Positions 33,276 to 40,984 of a stretch of DNA of 64,000 nucleotides are shown piece by piece. The stretch covers positions 78,635 through 142,634 of the forward strand of contig NZ_VDGT01000018.1 of assembly GCF_006335015.1 (NCBI RefSeq). Direction: 5' to 3'. The stretch comes from Streptomyces sedi. Lineage in GTDB: Bacteria; Actinomycetota; Actinomycetes; Streptomycetales; Streptomycetaceae. The number at the start of each line of letters is the position of its first letter. Within the stretch, counting starts at the first letter, position 1. A program made the position numbers and the translations under genes. A model generated the notes under the pieces. It was not told where the DNA came from. It ran no database searches and was given only the letters and a program-made list of their open reading frames with translations.

Positions 33276-33449
33276 TCAGACGTCGAGAACCTGACGACGG
33301 TTGTAGGTACCGCAGTTGGAGCACGCGATGTGCTGGAGCCTCGGCTCCTGGCAGCGCTCGCAACGCACCAGGTTCGGGGCAGTGGCCTTCCACTGCGACC
33401 GACGGTGACGGGTGTTGCTGCGCGACATCTTCCGCTTCGGAACAGCCAC
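33276..33449 (-). CDS. rpmF: 50S ribosomal protein L32, zinc-binding form
   Basis: 57-aa L32. Reading from GTG 33449: MAVPKRKMSRSNTRHRRSQW at the start, with CERC and CSNC zinc-ligand pairs and the ending RRQVLDV. This is the Cys-containing form; Streptomyces usually also keep a zinc-free paralogue elsewhere. It lies between the DUF177 gene and rnc (2-nt and about 20-nt gaps), the standard bacterial arrangement. Confidence 0.96.
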   Translation of the reverse strand: MAVPKRKMSRSNTRHRRSQWKATAPNLVRCERCQEPRLQHIACSNCGTYNRRQVLDV

Positions 33450-33451
33450 GG

Positions 33452-34063
33452 CTACTTCTCCTGTGGTTCGTCCCCGCGCGAGCGGGGAGCCTTCGCTTGT
33501 TTGTCAGACCCGGCGGACTCCTCCGAGGCACCGGCCTCGGCGAACTCCCGCAGAGCCGCCCATCGGATGTCGACGGGCTCGTCGTGCTGGTGATCGGGGT
33601 CCTCCGCGAGCCGCGCCCCACAGTCGGGGCACAGACCCGGGCAGTCCTCCCGGCAGGTCGGTCGCAACGGCAGGGCCAGCACGACCGCGTCCCGCAGCAC
33701 CGGCTCCAGATCGATCAGGTCGTTCTGGAGGAACAGCCTCTCCTCGTCCGCCTCCTCGTCCTCGGTGTCCGCGAAGCGGGCCGAGAACTCCGAGTCCGGA
33801 TAGGAGAACAACTCCTGGAACTCCGCCGTGCCCTCGCGGGTCAGCGGCTCCAGGCACCGCACGCACTCCCCCGCCAGCGGGAAACGGACGGTGCCGGTGA
33901 CCAGCACACCCTCCATCACCGACTCCAGGCGCAGGTCGAGCTCCAACGGAGCGCCCTCGGGCACCCGGATGACCTCGACTCCGAGGCTGCCGGGGGCCGG
34001 CACCTCCCGCGACAGGCGCTTGAGCGCACCGGGTCGCCGACCCAGCTCGCGTGTGTCGAACAC
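33452..34063 (-). CDS. DUF177 (YceD) family protein
   Basis: 203-aa protein of the DUF177 family, linked to 23S rRNA accumulation in E. coli and plants. Cys pairs CVRC (about residue 68-71) and CREDCPGLCPDCG (about 137-148) and the ending DIRWAALREF are typical. The first canonical start in frame is GTG 34063, but the frame stays open upstream and encodes LNAPLDHRAPL, which resembles the N-terminus I recall for S. coelicolor; a CTG at 34096 with GAGAAAG 9 nt before it may be the true start. Confidence 0.88.
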   Translation of the reverse strand: MFDTRELGRRPGALKRLSREVPAPGSLGVEVIRVPEGAPLELDLRLESVMEGVLVTGTVRFPLAGECVRCLEPLTREGTAEFQELFSYPDSEFSARFADTEDEEADEERLFLQNDLIDLEPVLRDAVVLALPLRPTCREDCPGLCPDCGARLAEDPDHQHDEPVDIRWAALREFAEAGASEESAGSDKQAKAPRSRGDEPQEK

Positions 34064-34276
34064 GAGAGGGGCTCGGTGGTCCAGCGGGGCGTTCAGGGCG
34101 TTCTGCTTTCTCGCGAGGGGTTGCGGGTGACCGCGCGTGTCGGCTCCGGAACATCGGAGCCATACGGGCAGCAGTGACCACCGAAGGTGTTCACAACCGA
34201 AGGGCCAGCATACGACACGGTCACCTCAGCTCCCAATCCCGCCCATGCGACGCCGGCCGCACGGGCGGGGTGGGGA

Positions 34277-35392
34277 TCAGGACTGGCCGTGCTGGTAGTT
34301 GCGGAGCTGCTCGGCGTCGATCATGCCGGTGTCGAAGAGGCTGGTCTCGTCGAGCACGCCCTGCCCCTGGTAGCCGTAGCCCTGCTGGCCCGGCACCTGG
34401 TGGACGGCCTGCTGCTGACCGTAGTCGTATCCGTCCGCGCCGTAGCCGCCGGCGTAGGGCTGCTGCTGACCGTAGGTGTCCTGCCCGTAGCCCGGCTGCG
34501 GATAGCCGCCCTGGTCGTAGCCCTCGGTGGCGTACCCCTCCGCGCCGTAGCCGCCGGGCTGGTAGCCGGCGGTGGGGGCGTACGGCTGCTGCTGCGGGTG
34601 CTGGGCCTGCTGCGGAACGGGCGCCGTCTCGGGCGGCGCCGGCGGTGCCGCGGGGGTCGGCGGGGCGACCGGCTCGGGATCGGCCGGCTGGGACGGGGAG
34701 ACGCCCAGGTACGCGTAGGTGTCCTGCTCGGTCTCGCCCTGCCCGAAGTAGCCGGGGCGCTGACCGCCGTCGGCGGCCTCCTGCGCGGCGACATGCTCGG
34801 CCAGCTCGTCGATGGGCCGGTGCCCGGTGAGCTTCTGCCGCCCCCGGCCGACGGCCTCCAGCGTCTTGCGCAGCACGGCCTCGATCGCGCCGAACTGGGC
34901 CTCCACATAGGAGTCGGCCTGGCTCAGCAGCTCCTCGGGGCTGCCCCGGTCGGGGCCGAGAAGCTTGGTGCGGCCCCGGTCGACGGAGCCGATGGTCTTG
35001 CCGAGGACCACCTCGAAGTTGGCGAGTTTGCTGTCCACGTAGTCGTCGGCCTCGGTCTTGATCTCCGCGGCCTCGGCGCGTGCCTCCGCGAGGATGCGGG
35101 CGGCGTCGGCCTGGGCCTGCTGGACGACCTCGGTGTGTTCGACCAGCGCGGCGCGTTCCGCCCGCGCGGCCTCCACGACCCGGGTGGCCTCCTCCCTGGC
35201 GTCGGCCACCACCTGTTCGCGGTCGCCGAGCACCTGGCTCGCCTGAGCCAGGGAACCGGGGAGCGCGTCGCGCACCTCTTCGAGGCCGGTGAGCAGATCG
35301 GACCGGTTGACGACGCACGAGGCCGACATCGGCATCCCCCGGGCGCTGCTCACCGTGTCGACGATCTCGTCGAGTTTCCGCTGTACGTCCAC
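34277..35392 (-). CDS. coiled-coil (DivIVA-like) protein with Gln/Gly/Tyr/Pro-rich tail
   Basis: 371-aa protein. The N-terminal 215 residues are helical and heptad-rich (VDVQRKLDEIVDTVSSA start; EATRVVEAARAERAALVEH, AARILAEARAEAAEIKTEADD), resembling DivIVA or ATP-synthase-b-like coiled coils. The tail (about residues 225-371) is a low-complexity run of GYGAEGY, GYDQGGY and similar repeats. It is conserved at this place in Streptomyces; a cell-division or polar growth role is inference. Start GTG 35392 lies 7 nt after a TACAGT hexamer. Confidence 0.82.
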   Translation of the reverse strand: MDVQRKLDEIVDTVSSARGMPMSASCVVNRSDLLTGLEEVRDALPGSLAQASQVLGDREQVVADAREEATRVVEAARAERAALVEHTEVVQQAQADAARILAEARAEAAEIKTEADDYVDSKLANFEVVLGKTIGSVDRGRTKLLGPDRGSPEELLSQADSYVEAQFGAIEAVLRKTLEAVGRGRQKLTGHRPIDELAEHVAAQEAADGGQRPGYFGQGETEQDTYAYLGVSPSQPADPEPVAPPTPAAPPAPPETAPVPQQAQHPQQQPYAPTAGYQPGGYGAEGYATEGYDQGGYPQPGYGQDTYGQQQPYAGGYGADGYDYGQQQAVHQVPGQQGYGYQGQGVLDETSLFDTGMIDAEQLRNYQHGQS

Positions 35393-35399
35393 GGAAGCG

Positions 35400-35405
35400 A
35401 CTGTA
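35400..35405 (-). promoter_or_regulatory. -10 hexamer TACAGT before the coiled-coil gene
   Basis: TACAGT on the minus strand ends 7 nt before GTG 35392; no ribosome binding site lies between them, so the gene is probably leaderless. Confidence 0.5.
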
Positions 35406-35540
35406 CGGCCAACTCGGTCCCCCGGGGGAGCCGTCCACGCCCCGGGCCGGTCGCGCGGGGGGCGCAGGGACGCGCGCGGGGGGCGGCCCCGGGGCTCGGT
35501 AGGGTCGCCCGGACACCAGCAACCCTCCCTCGGAGTAACC

Positions 35541-36611
35541 GTGTTGTCCCAGACCACGAGCTATGTGAACGCCCGGAGCCCGCAGCCCTCCCCCGTCGCC
35601 TGGGAGGAGGGGCGGGAGCCGACGCCCGACCACTGGCGGGTGATCGCCGCCACATGGCTGCTGGCGGCGTGGGCCCCGCCCGGGGCGCCGGGCTGGACGT
35701 GCGAACCGCTGTCCGGGAGGACCCTCCCGCGCGGGGAACGGCAGTGGGCCGCGCCGCCGACGCCGGAGGAGATCGGGGAGGCCGCGGGGCTCGCGGGGAT
35801 CACCGGGGTCGACCTGCTGCTCGGCCGCGTGGCCTCAGGCCCCGGCACCGGCTACCGCGCGACCCGCGCGCCCGAGGAGGTGGCGGAGGAAGTCGAGGCG
35901 CTGATACGGGAGTTCGTCGGCACAGCGGACGGGCGCGCCGGGCTGCTGGTGCGCCGGCTGGCCCGTCAGTGGGTCGGCGAGTTCACCGACGTACTCCGGC
36001 TGACGACGGGCGAGGACGACGCCCTCCACCTGCTGCGCAGAGACTTCGACGGCGCCACGTCGCGCCTCACGCTGCGCCGGGCGCCCGGGGCCGGCCAGCC
36101 GCCCCTCCTCGCGGCCGACGGCGCGGACGGGGCACCGCGCACCCGGATCGCGTGCGTGCTGACGATGCTCGACTCGCTGCTGATGGTGAACAACAACGAC
36201 TCCGTCGGCATCGTCCTCCGGCAGGACCGGCTCGACGAGGGCACCGACGACCCGCTCGCCGGCGCGGCACGCTGGTACGGGCGGCTCCCGGGCGGCAACG
36301 ACCACGGGGAGGGGGACTTCGACACCATCCCAGCGGCCCGGCCGCGGTCCTGGCTGCCCCGCGCGCTGCTCCTCGGCCTCGCCGAGGGGGAGAACGGGGA
36401 GGACGGCGGGTGGCCCGAGGAACTGGCGGAGGAACCGGACTTCCAGCTCGCGGTCCGCCTGCTGGAGGAGCTGACGGAACTCGTCCTGCGCCGGATGGGC
36501 GGCGCCCCGTTCGCCGCTGTCGCCGGCCTGTCGGAAGAAGACGGCCACGTCACCCTGCTGCTGGTGCACGGCGACGAGGTCGCGGCGCTGGAACTCTCCG
36601 AGCTGTACTGA
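35541..36611 (+). CDS. hypothetical protein of 356 aa
   Basis: I do not recognise this protein. It is acidic, soluble, without signal peptide or membrane segments. Trp-rich N-terminal part (AWEEG, HWRVIAATWLLAAWAPP), a middle with LRLTTGEDDALHLLRRDFDG and MLDSLLMVNNNDSVGIVLRQD, and an ending LLVHGDEVAALELSELY. GTG 35541 has CGGAG 5 nt upstream. Codon use is as GC-rich at third positions as neighbours, so recent foreign origin is not obvious. It reads opposite to the surrounding core operon and its stop abuts the coaD stop with no gap. Confidence 0.78.
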   Translation: MLSQTTSYVNARSPQPSPVAWEEGREPTPDHWRVIAATWLLAAWAPPGAPGWTCEPLSGRTLPRGERQWAAPPTPEEIGEAAGLAGITGVDLLLGRVASGPGTGYRATRAPEEVAEEVEALIREFVGTADGRAGLLVRRLARQWVGEFTDVLRLTTGEDDALHLLRRDFDGATSRLTLRRAPGAGQPPLLAADGADGAPRTRIACVLTMLDSLLMVNNNDSVGIVLRQDRLDEGTDDPLAGAARWYGRLPGGNDHGEGDFDTIPAARPRSWLPRALLLGLAEGENGEDGGWPEELAEEPDFQLAVRLLEELTELVLRRMGGAPFAAVAGLSEEDGHVTLLLVHGDEVAALELSELY

Positions 36612-37097
36612 CTACGACGCGGGGCGTTCGAGCTTGCGGCGCAGCTCGCGCAGGACGGGCGCGGGCACCAGGTGGGCGACGTCGCCGCCCCAGGTGGCGA
36701 CCTCCTTGACCAGGCTGGAGGAGAGGAAGCTGTAGGTGGGGTTGGTGGGCATGAACAGCGTCTCCACGCCGGAGAGCCCGTGGTTCATCTGCGCCATCTG
36801 CAACTCGTAGTCGAAGTCGCTGACCGCGCGCAGGCCCTTGACGATGGCCTGGATGTCGCGCTGCTCGCAGTAGTCGACCAGCAGGCCGTGGAACGCCTCG
36901 ACCTTGATGTTGCCGTGTTCGGCGACCGACTCCTCGATGAGCGCGATGCGTTCGTCGACGCTGAAGAGCCCCTGCTTGGACTTGTTGATCATCACCGCGA
37001 TGTGGACCACGTCGTACATCTGGGAAGCCCGGGACACGATGTCGAGGTGCCCAAGGGTGATGGGGTCGAAGGACCCCGGACAAACTGCGCGGCGCAA
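36612..37097 (-). CDS. coaD: phosphopantetheine adenylyltransferase
   Basis: 161-aa CoaD, which adenylates 4'-phosphopantetheine in coenzyme A synthesis. Nucleotidyltransferase motif CPGSFDPITLGHLDIV (TxGH) at the start, VKGLRAVSDFDYELQMA and the ISSS-type FLSSSLVKE motif are present. The start codon is TTG 37097 with GAGGAG 6 nt upstream. It follows rsmD by 26 bp. Confidence 0.97.
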   Translation of the reverse strand: MRRAVCPGSFDPITLGHLDIVSRASQMYDVVHIAVMINKSKQGLFSVDERIALIEESVAEHGNIKVEAFHGLLVDYCEQRDIQAIVKGLRAVSDFDYELQMAQMNHGLSGVETLFMPTNPTYSFLSSSLVKEVATWGGDVAHLVPAPVLRELRRKLERPAS

Positions 37098-37123
37098 CGG
37101 ACTCTCCTCGTTCGGCCGGCCGG

Positions 37124-37771
37124 TCAGGGCCGGTCACCTTCTTCGGTGGCGTCGTCGGTGTCGTGAACGGCGTCGGGATCGGCGTCGGGATCGGCGTCGG
37201 GATCGGCGTCGGGATCGAACCCGCCGTACCAGAGTGTGCCCTCCCCGTACCGCCGCGAACGCAGGCCGGCGAACCCCGTGGGCCAGCCGAAGTCGCCGCC
37301 TCTGGTGGCCCGCTCCACGGTGACGAGCGCGCCGTCGGCGAGCCAGCCGGTGTCCCGCAGATCGCCGAGGATACGCGCCAGTTCGGCGTCGGTCACGGCG
37401 TACGGCGGGTCGAGGAACGCGAGGTCGTAGGGCGTCGCGGGGGCTGCCGTCACGACCCGCTCGGCGCGGGCCGAACGGGCCTCGGCGCCGGGCAGTCCGA
37501 GGGCGCGGATGTTGGCCTGGATGGTGGCGAGGGCCTTCGGGTCGCGCTCGACCAGCAGGGCGTGGGCGGCCCCGCGGGAGAGCGCCTCCAGGCCGACGGC
37601 GCCCGAGCCGGCGTACAGGTCGAGGACCCGGGTGCCTTCCAGCGGGCCGAAGAGCGAGCCCCAGGTGGCGAAGAGGCCCTCACGCGCCCGATCGGAGGTC
37701 GGCCGGGTCCCCCGGCCCGGGGGCACGGCGAGCCGCCGGCCGCCGGCCGCGCCGGCGATCACGCGGGTCAT
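37124..37771 (-). CDS. rsmD: 16S rRNA (guanine-N2)-methyltransferase RsmD
   Basis: 215-aa AdoMet-dependent methyltransferase for G966 of 16S rRNA. Motif I VLDLYAGSGAVGLEALSRG (residues about 49-67) and catalytic DPPY near 122 are clear; the N-terminus MTRVIAGAAGGRRLAVP is typical. The C-terminal tail has four Asp-Pro-Asp-Ala units encoded by four exact 12-bp repeats. ATG 37771. It precedes coaD in the standard rsmD-coaD pair. Confidence 0.95.
   Translation of the reverse strand: MTRVIAGAAGGRRLAVPPGRGTRPTSDRAREGLFATWGSLFGPLEGTRVLDLYAGSGAVGLEALSRGAAHALLVERDPKALATIQANIRALGLPGAEARSARAERVVTAAPATPYDLAFLDPPYAVTDAELARILGDLRDTGWLADGALVTVERATRGGDFGWPTGFAGLRSRRYGEGTLWYGGFDPDADPDADPDADPDAVHDTDDATEEGDRP
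37169..37216 (-). repeat. four exact 12-bp tandem repeats in rsmD
   Basis: The 12-mer GGCGTCGGGATC (plus strand) is repeated four times without change, encoding (DPDA)n in the RsmD tail. Copy number should vary between strains because the unit is in frame. Confidence 0.9.
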
Positions 37772-38034
37772 TCGAGGGTCCTCACAGCGGTGTCGTCGTC
37801 CGTCGTCGGGCTGGCCCCACGCTATACGGCTGCCGCCGCCACCGGAGGAGCCGGGTGCGGTCGCCCACGACGGCGTGCCACACCAGGGGCGCGGGGAACC
37901 GCGCGAGTACCCACCCGGGGCCCGCACCCGACAACGAAGCACCACCGCCCGGGTGAGTGGTCGACCTCGGCCCGCCACCGCCGGCCCGCGCCGCTCCCCG
38001 CGCCCCCCGACGCCGCGCCGCGCGGGCGCACCGC

Positions 38035-38517
38035 TCAGCCCCCGGCGGGGTTCGCACAGTGTCTCGCCGCCCGGGTGGCGCTGGCCTCGTCCGCGTAGAC
38101 CTCGCAGACCAGCCGCCGGTCCGGGGTGAGGTCGTGCTCCAGCTCGTAGAGGCAGGCCTCCCCGCCGTCGGGCAGCAGGAACGCGTGCTCGTAGAGCGAG
38201 CACCATCCGCGCCCGCCCGCACCCGAGCGGGGCTCGGCGAGACGGACGATGTCGTACCCGACGGCCATGGCGAGTAACAGTCTGCTGTCGTCGCCCGGCC
38301 GGTCCGCGTTGACGGCGCGGCGCAGCAGTCGCCGCGCGTGGTCGGCGGCGTCCCGGCCCGGATAGGCACGGCGCCCGTCCGGCCGGCCCTCGGCCGCCAG
38401 CGCCCGGACGAAGGCCTCGTCCGGCGGCCCCGAGGGGCCGGGCCACGACCAGGGCGCTCCCCGCTCCGGGGCTTCGCCCGGACGGGGGTCGGCCGAGGCC
38501 GCTGGCTGTTCGGTCAT
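38035..38517 (-). CDS. DUF6227-like small protein
   Basis: 160-aa soluble protein. A disordered Pro-rich N-terminus is followed by a compact domain (HARRLLRRAVNADRPGDDSRL, YEHAFLLPDGGEACLYELEHD, CEVYADEASATRAARHC) that I match to the actinobacterial DUF6227 family by its LLADGS-x-LWELEH and EVYADE pattern. Function unknown. ATG 38517 has a GGGAGGAATT site; three 10-bp repeats lie directly upstream. It separates recG from rsmD, which I recall as adjacent in S. coelicolor. Confidence 0.72.
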   Translation of the reverse strand: MTEQPAASADPRPGEAPERGAPWSWPGPSGPPDEAFVRALAAEGRPDGRRAYPGRDAADHARRLLRRAVNADRPGDDSRLLLAMAVGYDIVRLAEPRSGAGGRGWCSLYEHAFLLPDGGEACLYELEHDLTPDRRLVCEVYADEASATRAARHCANPAGG

Positions 38518-38530
38518 GCGGAATTCCTCC

Positions 38531-38560
38531 CGGTACGGCGCGGTACGGCGCGGTACGGCG
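38531..38560. repeat. three exact 10-bp direct repeats upstream of the DUF6227-like gene
   Basis: CGGTACGGCG occurs three times in tandem, 14 bp before the start codon and just downstream of a possible -10 (TACGGT on the minus strand, 38574-38579). One helical turn spacing fits a regulator binding site, but simple slippage is also possible. Confidence 0.75.
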
Positions 38561-38697
38561 CTGCGGGGCACACACCGTAGACCGCCGAACGTGACCCCGG
38601 TGGGGGTTTTACCGAAACCAACACCGAGCGGTCGTCGACCACTTCCCCAACCCGCCGGTAACACCAACGTGCGGGAGGGCGCCGGAAGTTCACCGCG

Positions 38698-40926
38698 TCA
38701 GCCTTTCTCCAAAAACTCCTCGCGTTCGGCGTCGAGCAACGCGTCCAGGGCCGTGCGGAGCGCGGGGGCGGAGTCGAGCTCCGGGTCGTCGGCGACCAGC
38801 GCGCCGGCCTCCTCGCGGGCCTCGGCGATGGTCTCCTCGTCGGCGATGACGGAGAGCATCCGCAGGCTGCTGCGGCCACCGGACTGCGCCCGGCCCAGCA
38901 CGTCGCCCTCCCGGCGCTGCTCCAGGTCGATCCGGGACAGCTCGAAGCCGTCGGTGGTCGCGGCGACCGCCTCCAGCCGGGCGCGGGCGGCGCCGCCCTC
39001 GGCGGCCTCGGTGACCAGCAGGCAAAGTCCGGGGGCCGATCCGCGGCCGACCCGGCCGCGGAGCTGGTGGAGCTGGGAGACGCCGAACCGCTCGGCGTCC
39101 ATGATCACCATCACGGTGGCGTTGGGAACGTTGACCCCGACCTCGATCACGGTGGTGGCGACCAGCACGTCGACCTCGCCTCCGGCGAAGCGGCGCATCA
39201 CCTCGTCCTTCGCCTCGGGGGCCAGCCGCCCGTGGAGCACGGCGACGCGCAGGCCGCGCAGCGGTCCGCCGGCCAGCTCCTCGGCGATGTCGAGGACGGC
39301 CAGCGGCGGGCGGCGCTCGGCGCCCTCGCCCTCCCCCTCGGCCGGTGGCTCCTCGGAACGGCCCTTGCCCGGCGGCTCCGGCTCGTCGTCGCCGATCCTG
39401 GGGCAGACCACGTAGATCTGGTGGCCGCCGGCGACCTCCTCGCGGACCCGCTCCCAGGTGCGGGCGAGGAAGTGCGGCTTGTCCCTGGCGGGGACCAGAT
39501 GGCTGGCGATGGGCGAACGGCCGGGCGGCAGCTCGTCGAGAACGGACGTCTCCAGGTCGCCGAAGACGGTCATGGCGACCGTGCGCGGGATCGGTGTGGC
39601 CGTCATCACCAGCAGATGCGCGGGCCGTTCGCCCTTGGCCCGCAGTGCGTCACGCTGCTGGACGCCGAACCTGTGCTGCTCGTCGACGACCACCAGCCCC
39701 AGGTCGGCGAAGGTGACGACGTCCTCGATCAGCGCGTGGGTGCCGACGACGATGCCGGCCTCCCCGCTGGCCGCCTCCAGCAGCGCGCGGCGGCGCGCCT
39801 TCGCGCCCATGGAACCGGTCAGGAGACCGACGCGGGTGGAGCGTTCGGCGCCGCCCAGCATCCCGCCCTCGGCGAGCGGGCCCAGCATCTCGGTGAGCGA
39901 GCGGTGGTGCTGCTGGGCCAGCACCTCGGTGGGGGCCAGCAGCACCGACTGGCCGCCGGAGTCGGCGACGGCCAGCATGGCACGCAGCGCGACCATCGTC
40001 TTGCCGCTGCCGACCTCGCCCTGGAGCAGCCGGTGCATCGGGTGCTCGGCGGCCAGGTCCCCGAGGATCTCCTCGCTGACCCGGCGCTGCCCCTCGGTCA
40101 GCTCGAACGGCAGCCGCGCGTCGAACGCCGTCAGCAGCCCGTCGGCCGCCGGCTCGCGCGGCCTGGCCGGCTGCTGGGCGCCGGAGCGGCGGCGGCGGGC
40201 GAGGGCGACCTGGAGGACGAACGCCTCGTCCCACTTGAACCGGGAGCGCGCGTCGGCGATGTCGGCGCGGGTCCTGGGCCGGTGGGCCTTCTCGAACGCC
40301 TCGGGCAGCGGCGGCAGCGCGCGCCGCAGCCGCAGCGCCTCGGGCAGCGGGTCGCTCACGTCGCGCCAGCCGGTGGCGGACAGCGAGTCGAGGAGCAGCG
40401 CGACGGCCTTGGAGATCCGCCAGGACTCCAGCTGCTTGCACGCCGGGTAGAGCGGCAGCGGCCGTCCGGCGAACTCCTCGACGGCCGCCGCCTCGCTCTC
40501 CTCGTCGAGCAACTCGTAGGCCGGGTGCGAGAGCTGGAGGTCGCGCTGGAAGCGGGAGACCTTGCCCGCGAACATCCCGCGCCGGCCGGGCAGCAGCACC
40601 CGCTCGTGGTGGTGGACCGCGCGCCGGCCGAAGAAGACCAGCCGCAGCTTGCTCCGCCCGTCGGTCAGGGTGACCTCCAGCCGCAGGCCCCGGCCGTTGT
40701 TGAACGGGCGGGTGCGGGTGTCGGCGATCTCGGCGACGACGGTGACGTGCTCGTCCAGGGGCAGCGCGCCCAGCGAGGTCAGCTCCCCGCGCTCGGCGTA
40801 CCGCCGGGGGAAGTGGTGGAGCAGGTCACCGACCGTGTGCAGGTCGAGATGGGCGGCCATCACCTTGGCGGTGGTGCCGCCGACGACGGAGGCGAGGGGA
40901 TCGTGCGGCGCGGTCACGGTGCCCAT
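38698..40926 (-). CDS. recG: ATP-dependent DNA helicase RecG
   Basis: 742-aa RecG, which remodels stalled forks and branched DNA. N-terminal wedge domain (about residues 60-150), helicase motifs GEVGSGKT (Walker A), VVDEQHRFG (DExH), VMTATPIPRT, GRVGRG. ATG 40926 (MGTVTAPHDPLASVVGG) matches the family; the frame is open upstream. It follows the DAK2-domain gene by 58 bp, the usual bacterial neighbour. Confidence 0.96.
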   Translation of the reverse strand: MGTVTAPHDPLASVVGGTTAKVMAAHLDLHTVGDLLHHFPRRYAERGELTSLGALPLDEHVTVVAEIADTRTRPFNNGRGLRLEVTLTDGRSKLRLVFFGRRAVHHHERVLLPGRRGMFAGKVSRFQRDLQLSHPAYELLDEESEAAAVEEFAGRPLPLYPACKQLESWRISKAVALLLDSLSATGWRDVSDPLPEALRLRRALPPLPEAFEKAHRPRTRADIADARSRFKWDEAFVLQVALARRRRSGAQQPARPREPAADGLLTAFDARLPFELTEGQRRVSEEILGDLAAEHPMHRLLQGEVGSGKTMVALRAMLAVADSGGQSVLLAPTEVLAQQHHRSLTEMLGPLAEGGMLGGAERSTRVGLLTGSMGAKARRRALLEAASGEAGIVVGTHALIEDVVTFADLGLVVVDEQHRFGVQQRDALRAKGERPAHLLVMTATPIPRTVAMTVFGDLETSVLDELPPGRSPIASHLVPARDKPHFLARTWERVREEVAGGHQIYVVCPRIGDDEPEPPGKGRSEEPPAEGEGEGAERRPPLAVLDIAEELAGGPLRGLRVAVLHGRLAPEAKDEVMRRFAGGEVDVLVATTVIEVGVNVPNATVMVIMDAERFGVSQLHQLRGRVGRGSAPGLCLLVTEAAEGGAARARLEAVAATTDGFELSRIDLEQRREGDVLGRAQSGGRSSLRMLSVIADEETIAEAREEAGALVADDPELDSAPALRTALDALLDAEREEFLEKG

Positions 40927-40984
40927 TGCACACCATGGCACTGACAGTCGCGGCCCCCCCGTTCCCCACGCGCCGCCCGCGCGC

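Noticed and set aside
39067..40944. Long plus-strand frame opposite recG
   Set aside because: Antisense shadow; recG motifs are complete on the minus strand.
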